Below, one piece after another: positions 17,378-27,531 of a stretch of DNA of 64,000 bases. Under the pieces are notes generated by a model that saw only the letters and a program-made list of their open reading frames with translations, was not told the DNA's origin and searched no databases. Made by a program: the position numbers and the translations under genes. Numbering within the stretch: the first letter of the stretch is position 1; every line of letters starts with the position of its first letter. The stretch lies in assembly GCF_000286955.2 (NCBI RefSeq), contig NZ_AJYK02000008.1, positions 101,991 to 165,990 of the forward strand. Direction: 5' to 3'. This DNA comes from Vibrio rumoiensis 1S-45. Lineage in GTDB: Bacteria > Pseudomonadota > Gammaproteobacteria > Enterobacterales > Vibrionaceae.

Positions 17378-18961
17378 TTATCCCACCTTTTGGGCGGAAT
17401 CGAACATAGTTTGCGTTCCTTCGGTCGGTTGTTTCGTTGTTTGAGTCACTTTCTGCTCAATATATTCGTTCACCGCCGCTTGCTCTATTTGAGTTAAGAT
17501 AATGCCAAGTTTGGTGCGACGCCATAATACATCTTGTGCTGTTAGCGCGTATTCGTGCTCCATGAGGTAATCGATTTCACACTGATACACGCCTTGCCCG
17601 AAATGTTGCCCCATTTGTGATTCTTGCTTGATGTCTTGCACCACCATTTTTGCTTGAACACCATATTGACGGCAGTAGCGACGAATGGTTTTGTCTTGTA
17701 ACCAAGGGCATTGCTGGCGAAGCTTCATACTTAATAGGTTTTCATCATACCCTTTTGCGCCGGGTAGCAATGAATCAGCGGTCCAGCTTCTTCCCATCTG
17801 AGGAAAGAATGGAGCAAGTTGTTTCATGGCCGATTCAGCTAACTTGCGATAGGTGGTGAGTTTGCCGCCAAAGATAGAAAGAAGTGGTGCTTCTTCGCCT
17901 TCTTGCTCTAAAGACAAGGTGTAATCACGAGTAATCGCCTGTGGTGAATCAGATTCATCATCACATAATGGACGAACACCGCTATAAGTTGATACCACAT
18001 CTTCTTTATTGATTTGATGGATAAAGTGCTTATTCACGATCTCAATGAGATAATCAATTTCTTGATCATCAATTGCCACTTTACGTGGATCGCCTTTGTA
18101 CTCGACATCGGTGGTACCAATGAGTGAGTAATCTTCTAGATAAGGGATAACAAAGACGATTCGTTGATCGTCATTTTGCAGAATGTAAGCTTGCTCTTCG
18201 TTGTGGATCTTAGGCACGATAATATGTGAGCCTTTGATCAAACGAATACCATACGGTGATTGCGCTTCCATGTTGTCAGTAATGAAGCTGCGTACCCAAG
18301 GGCCAGTTGCGTTCACCAATGCATGAGCATGACGCTCAAAACGAACATTGGTGCGTTTGTCTAATAAAGTGACTTTCCAAATATCGCCAACTCGTTCTGC
18401 CTTTTCAACGTGGCAATAGTTTTTAATTTCAGCGCCATTTTGCTCGGCTTGTTGAATGTTGAGTAGCACTAAACGCGCATCATCAACCCAGCAATCTGAA
18501 TACTCAAAACCTTTGACCATCTCGTCTTTTAAAACATGAGTTTTACGAAAGTCGACACCGTGACTGCCTTTTAACGTTTCGTTTTTGGCAAATAAGCCAC
18601 GTTTACCTAAATTATCGTAAAGGAATAAGCCGGCACGGATCATCCATGCTGGGCGTAAAAATGGGCGATGAGGCAAACGAAAACGCATTGGTTTGGCGAT
18701 GTGAGGGGCTTTTTTTAATAGCACTTCGCGTTCGGCAAGTGACTCGGACACTAAACGAAACTCATAATGTTCAAGGTAGCGCAAACCACCATGGATCAGT
18801 TTTGAACTGGCAGAAGAAGTAGCAGAAGCAAAATCGCTCGATTCATATAAACCGACTCTTAAATTTCGGCCAGCCGCATCAGCTGCAATGCCCGCACCAT
18901 TGATCCCACCGCCGACAATAATGATATCTAACACTTCATTTACATTTTCTTGCTTGTTCAT
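17378..18961 (-). CDS. glpD: Aerobic glycerol-3-phosphate dehydrogenase GlpD
   Basis: GlpD is a membrane-associated FAD enzyme oxidising sn-glycerol-3-phosphate to dihydroxyacetone phosphate and feeding electrons to quinone. The 527-aa protein has the FAD motif IIVGGGINGAGIAADAAGR at residues about 13-32, the family signature SSKLIHGGLRYLEHYEF and a C-terminal helical domain (about 400-510). It is about 25 residues longer than E. coli GlpD because of a hydrophilic tail. AGAGG precedes the ATG. It diverges from glpF across a region holding candidate operators. Confidence 0.96.
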   Translation of the reverse strand: MNKQENVNEVLDIIIVGGGINGAGIAADAAGRNLRVGLYESSDFASATSSASSKLIHGGLRYLEHYEFRLVSESLAEREVLLKKAPHIAKPMRFRLPHRPFLRPAWMIRAGLFLYDNLGKRGLFAKNETLKGSHGVDFRKTHVLKDEMVKGFEYSDCWVDDARLVLLNIQQAEQNGAEIKNYCHVEKAERVGDIWKVTLLDKRTNVRFERHAHALVNATGPWVRSFITDNMEAQSPYGIRLIKGSHIIVPKIHNEEQAYILQNDDQRIVFVIPYLEDYSLIGTTDVEYKGDPRKVAIDDQEIDYLIEIVNKHFIHQINKEDVVSTYSGVRPLCDDESDSPQAITRDYTLSLEQEGEEAPLLSIFGGKLTTYRKLAESAMKQLAPFFPQMGRSWTADSLLPGAKGYDENLLSMKLRQQCPWLQDKTIRRYCRQYGVQAKMVVQDIKQESQMGQHFGQGVYQCEIDYLMEHEYALTAQDVLWRRTKLGIILTQIEQAAVNEYIEQKVTQTTKQPTEGTQTMFDSAQKVG

Positions 18962-18991
18962 CTTTAACCTCTGTTCGAATTTATGAGTTTA

Positions 18992-19007
18992 ATGTTCGTT
19001 CGAGCAT
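18992..19007. promoter_or_regulatory. Candidate GlpR-type operator near glpD
   Basis: ATGTTCGTTCGAGCAT is a near-palindrome with arms ATGTTCG and CGAGCAT, located about 30 bases upstream of the glpD start. The arms resemble the E. coli GlpR consensus arms ATGTTCG and CGAACAT, but the centre is 2 bases instead of 4. It shares its architecture with the site at 19230. Confidence 0.45.
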
Positions 19008-19229
19008 TTGTGGGTAATCTACCGAAAATATAAATTAAGTCTAGTGTATTTTTTGTTAATTGTTGGTGGTAAAAGCGCGTATTTTCATAACTCATTGTAT
19101 TTTTTCGTTTATTTTGTTTTTTGTGTGATTTTATACATTAACCATTTTTATGTCATGGGTAAACTCATAGTACGTTCATATGTTTTTTCATTGTATTTTT
19201 TAATTTTTGTTGTTCAAACGATTAAAAAT

Positions 19230-19245
19230 ATGAGCGTACGCACAT
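19230..19245. promoter_or_regulatory. Candidate GlpR-type operator near glpF
   Basis: ATGAGCGTACGCACAT is a near-palindrome with arms ATGAGCG and CGCACAT about a TA centre. It fits the same pattern (ATGNKCG-TW-CGMNCAT) as the site at 18992 and lies about 110 bases upstream of glpF. Confidence 0.45.
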
Positions 19246-19306
19246 TTATAGTGATTGTTTGTTTACATTAATTAAACATCTTGTAGTTTTGCGCTCGAAT
19301 TCTTCC

Positions 19307-19341
19307 AATAACCAATAACCAATAACCAATAACTAATAAAG
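19307..19341 (+). repeat. Heptamer tandem repeat in the glpF leader
   Basis: Three perfect AATAACC units (19307-19327) are followed by the variants AATAACT (19328-19334) and AATAAAG (19335-19341). The array ends 14 bases before the glpF ATG, between promoter and start codon. A repeat unit of 7 can change copy number by slippage and alter spacing in the leader. Confidence 0.75.
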
Positions 19342-19355
19342 AATGGGTCGTCACT

Positions 19356-20216
19356 ATGTCTTTAGATAAAATGCAAACAAATAAAAATAAACAATTGCTC
19401 GGGGAATGTATTTCGGAATTTATCGGTACAGGGTTACTGATCTTTTTCGGTGTCGGGTGTGTGGCCGCTTTAGTCTTAACTGGAGCAAGTTTTGGTCAAT
19501 GGGAAATCAGTATTATCTGGGGGGTAGGGGTTGCGATGGCAATTTACTGCACCGGTGGTGTGTCTGGGGCGCATATTAATCCGGCGGTAACCATTGCACT
19601 GACCTTATTCCACGGTTTTGATAAGCGTAAAGTATTACCTTATATAGGGTCACAATTATTAGGTGCATTCAGTGCGGCTGCTTTGGTGTATGGCTTATAT
19701 GGCAACTTATTTACCGACTATGAATTGACTCACAATATGGTGCGTGGCTCACAAGAAAGTTTAGCGTTAGCAGGCATATTCTCTACTTACCCTAATCCAT
19801 TGTTAAGCTTTGGTGGTGCGTTTGCCGTCGAGTTTGTGATTACTGCTGTCTTAATGTTTGTGATTCTTGCGTTAGGTGATGATCGTAATGGTGCACCTAA
19901 TGGAGCAACCACGCCACTATTAGTGGGCTTGTTGATTGCGGTGATCGGTGGCTCCCTTGGTCCTCTCACTGGTTTTGCGATGAACCCTGCTCGTGACTTT
20001 GGTCCAAAATTCTTTGCCTACCTTGCTGGCTGGGGCGATATGGCCTTAACTGGCGGTAAGGATATCCCTTATTTCATCGTTCCAATTTTAGCGCCAATTA
20101 TGGGGGCTTGTTTTGGTGGTTGGTTATACCCGAAAGTGATCGGGAGTTACCTTACCAATGATGAACAAGTATCAACTGAAGCCGTGGTTTCAGCCGATAC
20201 GTCAACAAATGCTTAA
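19356..20216 (+). CDS. glpF: Glycerol facilitator GlpF
   Basis: GlpF is an aquaglyceroporin that lets glycerol diffuse into the cell. The 286-aa protein has six membrane segments and the two half-helices with NPA boxes, GAHINPAVT (about residue 70) and GFAMNPARDFGP (about 208-219). The Asp after NPAR is typical of glycerol facilitators, not strict aquaporins. The ribosome binding site is weak (GAATGGG at 19341-19347). It is followed 44 bases later by glpK, the usual glpFK operon. Confidence 0.96.
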   Translation: MSLDKMQTNKNKQLLGECISEFIGTGLLIFFGVGCVAALVLTGASFGQWEISIIWGVGVAMAIYCTGGVSGAHINPAVTIALTLFHGFDKRKVLPYIGSQLLGAFSAAALVYGLYGNLFTDYELTHNMVRGSQESLALAGIFSTYPNPLLSFGGAFAVEFVITAVLMFVILALGDDRNGAPNGATTPLLVGLLIAVIGGSLGPLTGFAMNPARDFGPKFFAYLAGWGDMALTGGKDIPYFIVPILAPIMGACFGGWLYPKVIGSYLTNDEQVSTEAVVSADTSTNA

Positions 20217-20260
20217 ACATCACGATTAAAAATTTAACTGATTCTGAATAGGAAATTATC

Positions 20261-21760
20261 ATGGAAAAGAAATATATCGTCGCTTTAGATCAAGGCACAA
20301 CAAGCTCTCGCGCAGTAGTACTCGATCGTGATGCCAACATTGTTTGTAGTGCTCAACGTGAGTTTACACAGATTTATCCTCAAGCAGGTTGGGTTGAACA
20401 TGATCCATTGGAAATTTGGGCCACTCAAAGCTCTACATTAGTTGAAGCGTTAGCCAAAGGCGGCCTTCATTCGGATGAGATCGCAGGTATTGGTATTACC
20501 AACCAACGTGAAACCACCATTGTATGGAACCGTTCTACCGGTAAACCTATTTATAACGCGATTGTTTGGCAGTGCCGTCGCACTGCTAGCATTTGTGAAG
20601 AGCTTAAAAAAGCAGGGCTGGAAGAGTACATTCTAGAAAATACTGGCCTAGTGGTTGATCCATACTTCTCTGGCACCAAAGTGAAATGGATTCTCGATAA
20701 TGTTGAAGGAGCTCGCCAGCAAGCTGAAAAAGGCGAGCTTGCTTTCGGAACAGTAGATTCATGGTTAATTTGGAATATGACACAAGGTCGTACTCACGTA
20801 ACTGACCCAACGAACGCTAGCCGCACCATGTTATTCAACATCAATACGCTTGAGTGGGATGAAAAATTACTGGATGCACTTGGCATTCCGAAGTCAATGA
20901 TGCCTGAAGTGAAATCATCATCAGAAGTGTACGCACAAACCAACATTGGTGGTAAAGGCGGAACTCGTATTCCAATCGCAGGGATTGCCGGCGATCAACA
21001 AGCTGCGTTATTTGGCCAAATGTGTGTTGAAGCAGGGCAAGCGAAAAACACCTACGGTACTGGCTGTTTCTTATTAATGAATACTGGCGATAAAAAGGTC
21101 ACTTCACGCAACGGTCTTCTTACTACGCTGGCTTGTGGACCAAAAGGTGAGGTGAGCTACGCACTTGAAGGCGCAGTATTTATGGGTGGCGCATCGATTC
21201 AATGGTTACGTGATGAACTGCAATTAATTGGCGATGCCGCTGATACAGAATATTTTGCCACTAAAGTTGAAACCTCGAATGGCGCGTATGTGGTGCCGGC
21301 TTTCACAGGCTTAGGTGCTCCGCATTGGGACCCGTATGCTCGTGGCGCGATTGTCGGTTTAACTCGTGGTGTTAACCGTAACCACATTATCCGTGCAACA
21401 CTGGAAAGTATTGCTTATCAATCACTGGATGTTATTTCAGCAATGCAAGCCGATTCAGGTATCAAGCTGGACTTCTTAAAAGTGGATGGTGGCGCAGTGG
21501 CCAATAACTTCCTAATGCAGTTCCAATCTGATGTTCTTAACACCGAAGTTCAACGCCCAGTTGTCACGGAAGTCACCGCGTTAGGCGCAGCCTACCTTGC
21601 TGGCTTAGCGGTTGGGTTCTGGGGCAGTATTGATGAATTGAAACACAAGTCTGTCTTGGACCGCTCATTCCAACCTTGCGCTGATGATGGCAAACGTGAA
21701 CGTCGTCATAACGGCTGGAAGCGTGCGGTTGAATGTGCCAAAGGCTGGATTACCGAATAA
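20261..21760 (+). CDS. glpK: Glycerol kinase GlpK
   Basis: GlpK phosphorylates glycerol to sn-glycerol-3-phosphate with ATP, trapping it after entry through GlpF. The 499-aa FGGY-family enzyme begins with the phosphate-1 loop [13 protein letters not shown] and has [27 protein letters not shown] and the second FGGY signature near residue 360-380 ([20 protein letters not shown]). Length matches E. coli GlpK (502). AGGAAA precedes the ATG. Confidence 0.97.
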   Translation: MEKKYIVALDQGTTSSRAVVLDRDANIVCSAQREFTQIYPQAGWVEHDPLEIWATQSSTLVEALAKGGLHSDEIAGIGITNQRETTIVWNRSTGKPIYNAIVWQCRRTASICEELKKAGLEEYILENTGLVVDPYFSGTKVKWILDNVEGARQQAEKGELAFGTVDSWLIWNMTQGRTHVTDPTNASRTMLFNINTLEWDEKLLDALGIPKSMMPEVKSSSEVYAQTNIGGKGGTRIPIAGIAGDQQAALFGQMCVEAGQAKNTYGTGCFLLMNTGDKKVTSRNGLLTTLACGPKGEVSYALEGAVFMGGASIQWLRDELQLIGDAADTEYFATKVETSNGAYVVPAFTGLGAPHWDPYARGAIVGLTRGVNRNHIIRATLESIAYQSLDVISAMQADSGIKLDFLKVDGGAVANNFLMQFQSDVLNTEVQRPVVTEVTALGAAYLAGLAVGFWGSIDELKHKSVLDRSFQPCADDGKRERRHNGWKRAVECAKGWITE

Positions 21761-22048
21761 CTCCGTTTTATTGACGGAATAAAAATACTGTAAAGGCTCA
21801 TTAAGAACGCCTCAAACAGATAGATAAACGACGAGCATAGAAGTAATGGAGGCATTGCTTTTATGTTCTAGTTTGATTTAACCATGAGCTCAACGTTCTG
21901 GTTATTTCTTTTTAACCTCATATTTTTATCGCGATTAAATGGTTATTTTGCTGGCATAACACGCTGGTGTTTTATTGTTCATAAAATTTACTAACCACAT
22001 CAGAATAAAATATGTTCTCAAAAATATTAATAATAAATCGAGGTCATA
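21761..22048 (+). other. Intergenic region ahead of glpT
   Basis: This 288-base AT-rich stretch has no ORF. A short CCGT/ACGG hairpin just after the glpK stop is too weak to call a terminator. The segment should contain the glpT promoter, but no clear GlpR-like palindrome of the type seen at 18992 was found. Confidence 0.45.
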
Positions 22049-23410
22049 ATGATTCATATTTTCAAGCCTAAAGCGCATATAGAGCGTTTAGCCGATGATA
22101 AGATCAGCTCCACCTATACTCGCTTACGCTGGCAACTTTTTTTAGGCATCTTTTTTGGCTATGCGGGTTACTACTTAGTACGTAAAAACTTCAGTTTGGC
22201 AATGCCATATTTAATTGAAGAGGGCTTTACACGTGGTCAGCTTGGGGTGGCGCTTTCTGCTGTTTCGATTGCTTATGGTTTATCTAAATTTTTAATGGGC
22301 AGCGTGTCCGATCGATCCAATCCTAGGTATTTCTTAACGGTCGGTTTGGTGATGTCCTCACTGATTATGTTGTGTTTCGGCTTTATGCCGTGGGCAACGG
22401 GCAGTGTGACCGCAATGTTCATTTTACTTTTCTTGAATGGTTGGTTCCAAGGTATGGGTTGGCCCGGTTGTGGTCGAACTATGGTGCATTGGTGGTCAAA
22501 GAAAGAGCGTGGTGAAATTGTTTCGGTATGGAACGTTGCGCACAATGTAGGGGGCGGCTTAATTGGTCCACTATTCTTGGTTGGCTTATGGGCATTTAAT
22601 GATGATTGGCGTTCGGCTTTTTATGTACCAGCATTTGCTGCGCTTTTAGTCGCTTTTTATATTTGGTTAACCGTGCGCGATACACCTCAATCATGTGGTC
22701 TTCCGCCGATTGAAGAATATAAAAACGATTACCCAGAAGACTACAGTAAAGAGCATGAAAAAGAGCTTTCTGCCAAAGAGATTTTCTTCCAATTTGTATT
22801 TAACAACCCAGTGTTATGGATCATTGCTGTTGCTAACGCCTTTGTTTATTTGATCCGTTATGGCGTACTTGATTGGGCTCCGGTTTATCTTGGTGAAGTG
22901 AAGCATTTTACCGTGGATAAATCTTCTTGGGCGTATTTCTTATATGAATGGGCGGGTATTCCTGGAACGCTACTGTGTGGTTGGATTTCCGATAAGTTAT
23001 TTAAAGGTAAACGCGCACCAGCCGGTATCTTATTTATGGTGCTCGTTACCATTGCTGTGCTTGTCTACTGGTTTAACCCACCGGGCCAACCAACCATTGA
23101 TATGCTGGCGTTAATTACTATCGGTTTCTTAATTTACGGACCTGTGATGTTGATTGGTTTATACGCACTTGAGCTTGTGCCTAAGAAAGCGGCGGGTACT
23201 GCGGCTGGTTTAACCGGTTTATTTGGTTACTTGGGCGGCGCAGTCGCAGCGAACGCAGTTCTCGGTTACACCGTGGATCACTTCGGTTGGGATGGCGGCT
23301 TCATGGTATTAACCGCAGCCTGTGTGATTTCAATCATTTGCTTTATCGTGGCGCATTTCGGTGAAGGTAAATACCGTGGTGAAAATAGCCTTAAAGTGAA
23401 AGTAAGCTAA
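22049..23410 (+). CDS. glpT: Glycerol-3-phosphate transporter GlpT
   Basis: GlpT is an inner-membrane antiporter exchanging external sn-glycerol-3-phosphate for cytoplasmic phosphate. The 453-aa major facilitator superfamily protein has 12 predicted membrane segments and organophosphate:Pi antiporter features ([38 protein letters not shown]). Length matches E. coli GlpT (452). CGAGG lies upstream of the ATG. A strong terminator separates it from glpQ. Confidence 0.96.
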   Translation: MIHIFKPKAHIERLADDKISSTYTRLRWQLFLGIFFGYAGYYLVRKNFSLAMPYLIEEGFTRGQLGVALSAVSIAYGLSKFLMGSVSDRSNPRYFLTVGLVMSSLIMLCFGFMPWATGSVTAMFILLFLNGWFQGMGWPGCGRTMVHWWSKKERGEIVSVWNVAHNVGGGLIGPLFLVGLWAFNDDWRSAFYVPAFAALLVAFYIWLTVRDTPQSCGLPPIEEYKNDYPEDYSKEHEKELSAKEIFFQFVFNNPVLWIIAVANAFVYLIRYGVLDWAPVYLGEVKHFTVDKSSWAYFLYEWAGIPGTLLCGWISDKLFKGKRAPAGILFMVLVTIAVLVYWFNPPGQPTIDMLALITIGFLIYGPVMLIGLYALELVPKKAAGTAAGLTGLFGYLGGAVAANAVLGYTVDHFGWDGGFMVLTAACVISIICFIVAHFGEGKYRGENSLKVKVS

Positions 23411-23440
23411 TCATTATTGATTAATGTGTCATCAAAAATT

Positions 23441-23489
23441 CACTGTGCTTTATTTAAGAGGTCACTCAAAAAGAGCACAGTGTTTTTTT
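23441..23489 (+). terminator. Rho-independent terminator between glpT and glpQ
   Basis: CACTGTGCT (23441-23449) and AGCACAGTG (23474-23482) form a perfect 9-bp stem followed by seven T residues (23483-23489). The 24-base loop is long. It may reduce, but need not abolish, read-through from glpT into glpQ. Confidence 0.8.
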
Positions 23490-23569
23490 AGATTCGTATT
23501 TGAAGAACCATGCTTAAGAGAAGCTTGTTTAAGAAAATAGAATTAACTGACTTGCCGAAGGAACTATCA

Positions 23570-24682
23570 ATGTTATCAACTCAACTTTTATTGAAAAAAA
23601 GAATAATGAAAAAAAGAGCCTGTGTCTTGGGTCTAGCCGTGATTTCAAATATTGGTTTAGCCAGTGTTAGTTGGGCGAAAGATCCGGCTCAAATCGTGGT
23701 TGCCCATCGTGGCGCTTCTGGGTATTTACCAGAGCATACTCTGCCAGCAAAGGCCTTAGCGTATGGAATGAAACCCGATTACATCGAACAAGATGTAGTG
23801 ATGACTAAAGATGATCAACTGGTGGTATTGCATGATCACTATTTGGATCGCGTAACCAATGTTGCAGAGGTGTTCCCCGATCGAGCGCGCGAAGATAACC
23901 GTTATTACGCCATTGATTTTACGCTAGCTGAAATCAAGCAACTTAAAGTCACCGAAGGTTTTACTCTGGATGATTCAGGTAAGCCAAAAGCGGTATTTCA
24001 AGATCGTTTCCCAATTTGGCAATCTAACTTTTCTGTACCAACTTTTGCCGAAGAAATTGAAATGATACAAGGTTTAAATAAAACCTTAGGTTATGACGTT
24101 GGGTTGTATCCGGAAATTAAAGCGCCAGCTTTTCATCGCCATGAAGGAAAAGACATCAGTAAAGCTGTGCTGACTATGTTGAAAAAATATGGTTACACCA
24201 GTAAAGACGATAAGGTTTATTTACAATCTTTTGATCCAATTGAACTTAAGCGTATTGATAAAGAGTTAATGCCTGAAATGAAAATGGATCTCAAATTGGT
24301 GCAGTTAATGGCTTACACTGATTGGAATGAAACCATGGTGTATAAAGGTGATACATCAACGCCGTATAGCTATGACTGGATGTTTAAAGACGATGGCATG
24401 CAACAAGTCGCACAATACGCCGATGGTATTGGCCCTTGGAAACCAATGGTGATCGATGACAAATCAACCTCATCAAACATTATGGTAATGCCATTAGTGG
24501 CACAGGCGAAAAAGGCAGGGTTGAAGATCCATCCTTATACGTTCCGTGCTGATGAAGGCCGCATTCCAAGCTATGCCAAAGATTTTAATGACATGTTAGA
24601 TATTTTTTACAATAAAGCTAAGGTCGACGGTGTGTTTACTGATTTTCCAGATAAAGCGGTGACGTTTTTAAATCGTAAATAA
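23570..24682 (+). CDS. glpQ: Glycerophosphodiester phosphodiesterase GlpQ (periplasmic)
   Basis: GlpQ hydrolyses glycerophosphodiesters from phospholipids to glycerol-3-phosphate and an alcohol, supplying GlpT. The chosen 370-aa form starts at ATG 23570, where AAGGA sits about 7 bases upstream. In-frame ATGs at 23510 and 23606 have poorer sites. A signal peptide (KKRACVLGLAVISNIGLASVSWA) precedes the mature enzyme. Catalytic motifs are VAHRGASGYLPEHT and EQDVVMTKDDQLVVLHDHYL, with EIKAP later. Length fits E. coli GlpQ (358). Confidence 0.94.
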   Translation: MLSTQLLLKKRIMKKRACVLGLAVISNIGLASVSWAKDPAQIVVAHRGASGYLPEHTLPAKALAYGMKPDYIEQDVVMTKDDQLVVLHDHYLDRVTNVAEVFPDRAREDNRYYAIDFTLAEIKQLKVTEGFTLDDSGKPKAVFQDRFPIWQSNFSVPTFAEEIEMIQGLNKTLGYDVGLYPEIKAPAFHRHEGKDISKAVLTMLKKYGYTSKDDKVYLQSFDPIELKRIDKELMPEMKMDLKLVQLMAYTDWNETMVYKGDTSTPYSYDWMFKDDGMQQVAQYADGIGPWKPMVIDDKSTSSNIMVMPLVAQAKKAGLKIHPYTFRADEGRIPSYAKDFNDMLDIFYNKAKVDGVFTDFPDKAVTFLNRK

Positions 24683-24731
24683 TGGTTTGAGGCAGACTCT
24701 GGTGTATTGCTATTCAGCACGCTGTGAGTAG

Positions 24732-24762
24732 ATTCCTGCTCTCGCTAAGGCTCGGCAGGAAT
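24732..24762. repeat. Palindromic intergenic repeat, copy after glpQ
   Basis: ATTCCTGC (24732-24739) and GCAGGAAT (24755-24762) form a perfect 8-bp stem with a 15-base loop. Degenerate copies of the same unit, including the trailing GGAATGA, occur at about 29040-29071 and 38530-38560. Confidence 0.7.
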
Positions 24763-24776
24763 GAAAGTCTTTAATT

Positions 24777-24814
24777 TTTCGGGTTACGGGCAGTCACATG
24801 CACGTAACCCGAAA
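24777..24814. terminator. Hairpin between convergent glpQ and tex
   Basis: TTTCGGGTTACG (24777-24788) and CGTAACCCGAAA (24803-24814) form a perfect 12-bp stem with a 14-base loop. A run of T residues extends the left arm and ATTCGTTTATTT follows the right arm. It probably ends glpQ transcription and perhaps tex, although neither side has an uninterrupted U-run. Confidence 0.6.
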
Positions 24815-24823
24815 TTCGTTTAT

Positions 24824-27145
24824 TTACTTCTTCGCTTTAGCAAAAGCTGCGGCAAACGCGCCGCCCATGGCTGCATTGGCTGATTCAGCTTGTTTCTGTG
24901 GTTGGGATTGACGAGGTGCATTACGGCGATCATTGCTTGGCTTACTGCCACGTTGTGATTGCTGCTCACCCGGCTCGTCGGTTAAACGCATGCTTAAGGC
25001 AATACGCTTACGCTGTATATCCACTTCCATCACTTTCACTTTCACGATGTCACCGGCTTTCACCACTTCGCGCGGATCGGCAACAAAGCGATCGGTGAGC
25101 GCTGAGATATGCACTAAACCATCTTGGTGTACACCGATATCTACGAAAGCGCCAAAGTTAGCAACATTCGATACCACGCCTTCCAAAATCATGCCAATTT
25201 CCAGATCTTTCACTTCCGTTACGCCTTCAGCAAAGGTGGCGGTTTTAAACTCAGGACGAGGATCTCGACCCGGTTTATCCAGCTCTTTGATGATATCGGT
25301 CACGGTTGGTAAGCCAAAGGTCTCATTGGTAAAATCACTGGCGCGTAAGTTACGTAGAAAATCGCTATCTCCTAATAAACTTTTGGTCGCTTTACCGGTT
25401 TTCTCGGCAATCTCTTTGACTACAGGGTAGGCTTCTGGGTGAACGGATGAAGCATCTAACGGATTTTTACCATTCATAATACGTAAGAAACCCGCACATT
25501 GCTCAAAAGCCTTAGGCCCTAAACGAGGCACTTTTTTCAAAGCAGTACGAGATTCAAAGCGACCTTGTTCATCTCGATACGCCACAATATTTTGCGCCAT
25601 TGCTGTCGATAAGCCTGCAACGCGAGTTAGCAGTGCCGCTGAGGCCATGTTCACATCGACACCGACGGCGTTTACACAGTCTTCGACGACGGCATCGAGG
25701 CGTTTAGCTAGCATGCTTTGGTTGACATCGTGCTGGTATTGACCCACACCAATTGACTTGGGATCGATTTTTACGAGCTCTGCCAGTGGATCTTGAAGGC
25801 GGCGTGCAATTGACACTGCACCACGCAGCGATACATCCATATTAGGAAATTCATTGGCAGCAAGTTCAGAGGCAGAATAGACCGATGCACCGGCTTCACT
25901 GACAATGATTTTCTGAACTTTTAGATTGTGACGCTTAATAATATCGGCCACCAAAGTATCGGTTTCACGCGAAGCAGTACCGTTACCAATCGCAATTAGG
26001 TCAACGTTATGCGCTTGAACTAATTTCAAAATAGTGTTGGTTGAAGCTTCGATTTTATTATGGGGTTGGTGAGGATAAATAGTCTCAGTTGCCAGTACTT
26101 TACCGGTGGCATCGACTACCGCTATTTTTGAGCCCGTACGCAGTCCCGGATCCAGACCTAAGGTGGCGCGAGGGCCAGCAGGCGCTGCCATTAATAAATC
26201 TTTTAAGTTGGTGGCAAACACTTCAATCGCTTCAATTTCTGAGCGTTCTTTTAATGCACCCATCAATTCAGTTTCTAAGTGCATTGAAATTTTAATGCGC
26301 CATGCCCAACTGATCACTTGTTTTAGCCAAGCGTCGGCAGGAGAACCATTAAAATACAAAGCATAGTGTTGCGCGATAATGGTTTCACAATAAGAGCCAC
26401 GAACGCTTTCTTCTTGAGCAGGGTCAGCATTTAAGCTTAATTGTAAAAAGCCTTCATTACGGCCACGTAACATCGCAAGTGCACGGTGTGATGGAACGCG
26501 GCTGATTAATTCGTTGTGTTCGAAGTAGTCTTTAAACTTCTCACCTTCTTGTTCTTTTCCTGTGGCGACTCGTGATTGCAGTTCAGCGTTCTTTTGTAAG
26601 TAAGTACGGACTTTGTCTAACAGGTTGGCATCTTCTGCCATGCGTTCCATTAAAATGGCTCGTGCGCCATCTAATGCAGTTTTCGGATCGGCAATCGAGT
26701 CTTTAACGTACTTCGCTGCTTCGGTTTCTGGATCGAGCTGGTGGTTTTGCCATAATGAATCGGCGAGCGGCTCAAGCCCAGCTTCAATCGCAATTTGACC
26801 TTTAGTGCGACGTTTTGGTTTGTAAGGCAAGTACAGATCTTCTAAGCGCGTTTTACTGTCGGTGGCTAGGATCTCTTTTTCAAGCTCAGGCGTGAGTTTC
26901 TCTTGGTCTTTGATTGACTTTAAAATAGTCTGACGACGGTCGTCGAGTTCACGCAAATACGAAAGGCGAGCGTCTAAATTACGCAGTTGGGTATCGTCTA
27001 ACCCGCCAGTCACTTCTTTACGGTAACGGGCAATAAATGGGACGGTGTTGCCATCGTCGATTAAAGTGACAGTGGCAAGAACTTGTTCAACGCGAACATT
27101 TAATTCTTGAGCGATGATCTGACAGATTTGGTTCTGTTGGCTCAT
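24824..27145 (-). CDS. tex: Tex-family RNA-binding transcription accessory protein
   Basis: The 773-aa protein has the full Tex/Spt6-like architecture. The N-terminal helical region carries [19 protein letters not shown] (about 31-49). A YqgF/RNase H-like domain begins [20 protein letters not shown] (about 330), a helix-hairpin-helix pair contains [19 protein letters not shown] (about 510-530), and an S1 domain runs about 650-725 ([20 protein letters not shown]). The tail is Gln/Asn-rich and low complexity. Tex affects transcription and toxin gene expression in some pathogens; its molecular role is unsettled. It diverges from greB. Confidence 0.94.
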   Translation of the reverse strand: MSQQNQICQIIAQELNVRVEQVLATVTLIDDGNTVPFIARYRKEVTGGLDDTQLRNLDARLSYLRELDDRRQTILKSIKDQEKLTPELEKEILATDSKTRLEDLYLPYKPKRRTKGQIAIEAGLEPLADSLWQNHQLDPETEAAKYVKDSIADPKTALDGARAILMERMAEDANLLDKVRTYLQKNAELQSRVATGKEQEGEKFKDYFEHNELISRVPSHRALAMLRGRNEGFLQLSLNADPAQEESVRGSYCETIIAQHYALYFNGSPADAWLKQVISWAWRIKISMHLETELMGALKERSEIEAIEVFATNLKDLLMAAPAGPRATLGLDPGLRTGSKIAVVDATGKVLATETIYPHQPHNKIEASTNTILKLVQAHNVDLIAIGNGTASRETDTLVADIIKRHNLKVQKIIVSEAGASVYSASELAANEFPNMDVSLRGAVSIARRLQDPLAELVKIDPKSIGVGQYQHDVNQSMLAKRLDAVVEDCVNAVGVDVNMASAALLTRVAGLSTAMAQNIVAYRDEQGRFESRTALKKVPRLGPKAFEQCAGFLRIMNGKNPLDASSVHPEAYPVVKEIAEKTGKATKSLLGDSDFLRNLRASDFTNETFGLPTVTDIIKELDKPGRDPRPEFKTATFAEGVTEVKDLEIGMILEGVVSNVANFGAFVDIGVHQDGLVHISALTDRFVADPREVVKAGDIVKVKVMEVDIQRKRIALSMRLTDEPGEQQSQRGSKPSNDRRNAPRQSQPQKQAESANAAMGGAFAAAFAKAKK

Positions 27146-27531
27146 GGAGTCTCTCTTGTTATACGTTATTATTTTATACCCACCGACTTGATGCTAACGC
27201 TTTGTTGATGGCGCTTACCGCAGTATCAATGGCTTTGAGTATCACAGTTATTTCACTGAAGTTATCACTGATTCTGCAAGCTAAACCCTGTAGGGGCAAG
27301 TGATTAATCCTTGAAGGGTTAGAAATTAACTAAATTATGACGGTGAGCCCTTATGTATGGAGTGAGCGTGTTATTGAATACGTTTATACCTAAGTAAAGG
27401 CAATAACTTTGAGCATAAGTTATGAATAGGCATAATTTTGATTGTTTCGTAGTATGTAGGATGAATATATCTTTTGAATTTAGCATGAAAAAGCTTTAGT
27501 TTCTTATGATAACAATGCCATAGGATTGAAT
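27146..27531. other. Divergent intergenic region tex / greB
   Basis: This 386-base AT-rich region has no supported ORF and no strong palindrome. It should contain both promoters. TATGAT at 27505-27510 could be a greB -10 element, but no acceptable -35 is spaced correctly. Confidence 0.5.

Larger units (their letters stand above)
18962..19355. promoter_or_regulatory. Divergent glpD / glpF control region
   Basis: This 394-base, very AT-rich region must carry promoters for glpD (minus) and glpF-glpK (plus). It holds two 16-bp near-palindromes and a heptamer tandem repeat, all listed separately. No confident CRP site was found: TGTGATTTTATACATT near 19116-19135 matches only one half of the consensus. 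A hydrophobic 87-codon frame here begins with TTG, lacks a ribosome binding site and is not considered a gene. Confidence 0.65.

Noticed and set aside
19110..19140. CRP site upstream of glpF
   Set aside because: Only one half-site (TGTGA) is present; the second half does not match TCACA at the required spacing.
19008..19271. 87-codon hydrophobic plus-strand frame between glpD and glpF
   Set aside because: It starts with TTG without a ribosome binding site, its hydrophobicity follows from T-rich DNA, and it covers the divergent promoter region and a candidate operator.
24933..25430. 165-codon plus-strand frame inside tex
   Set aside because: It is antisense to the Tex S1 and upstream coding region; its Ser/Thr-rich composition is a codon shadow.
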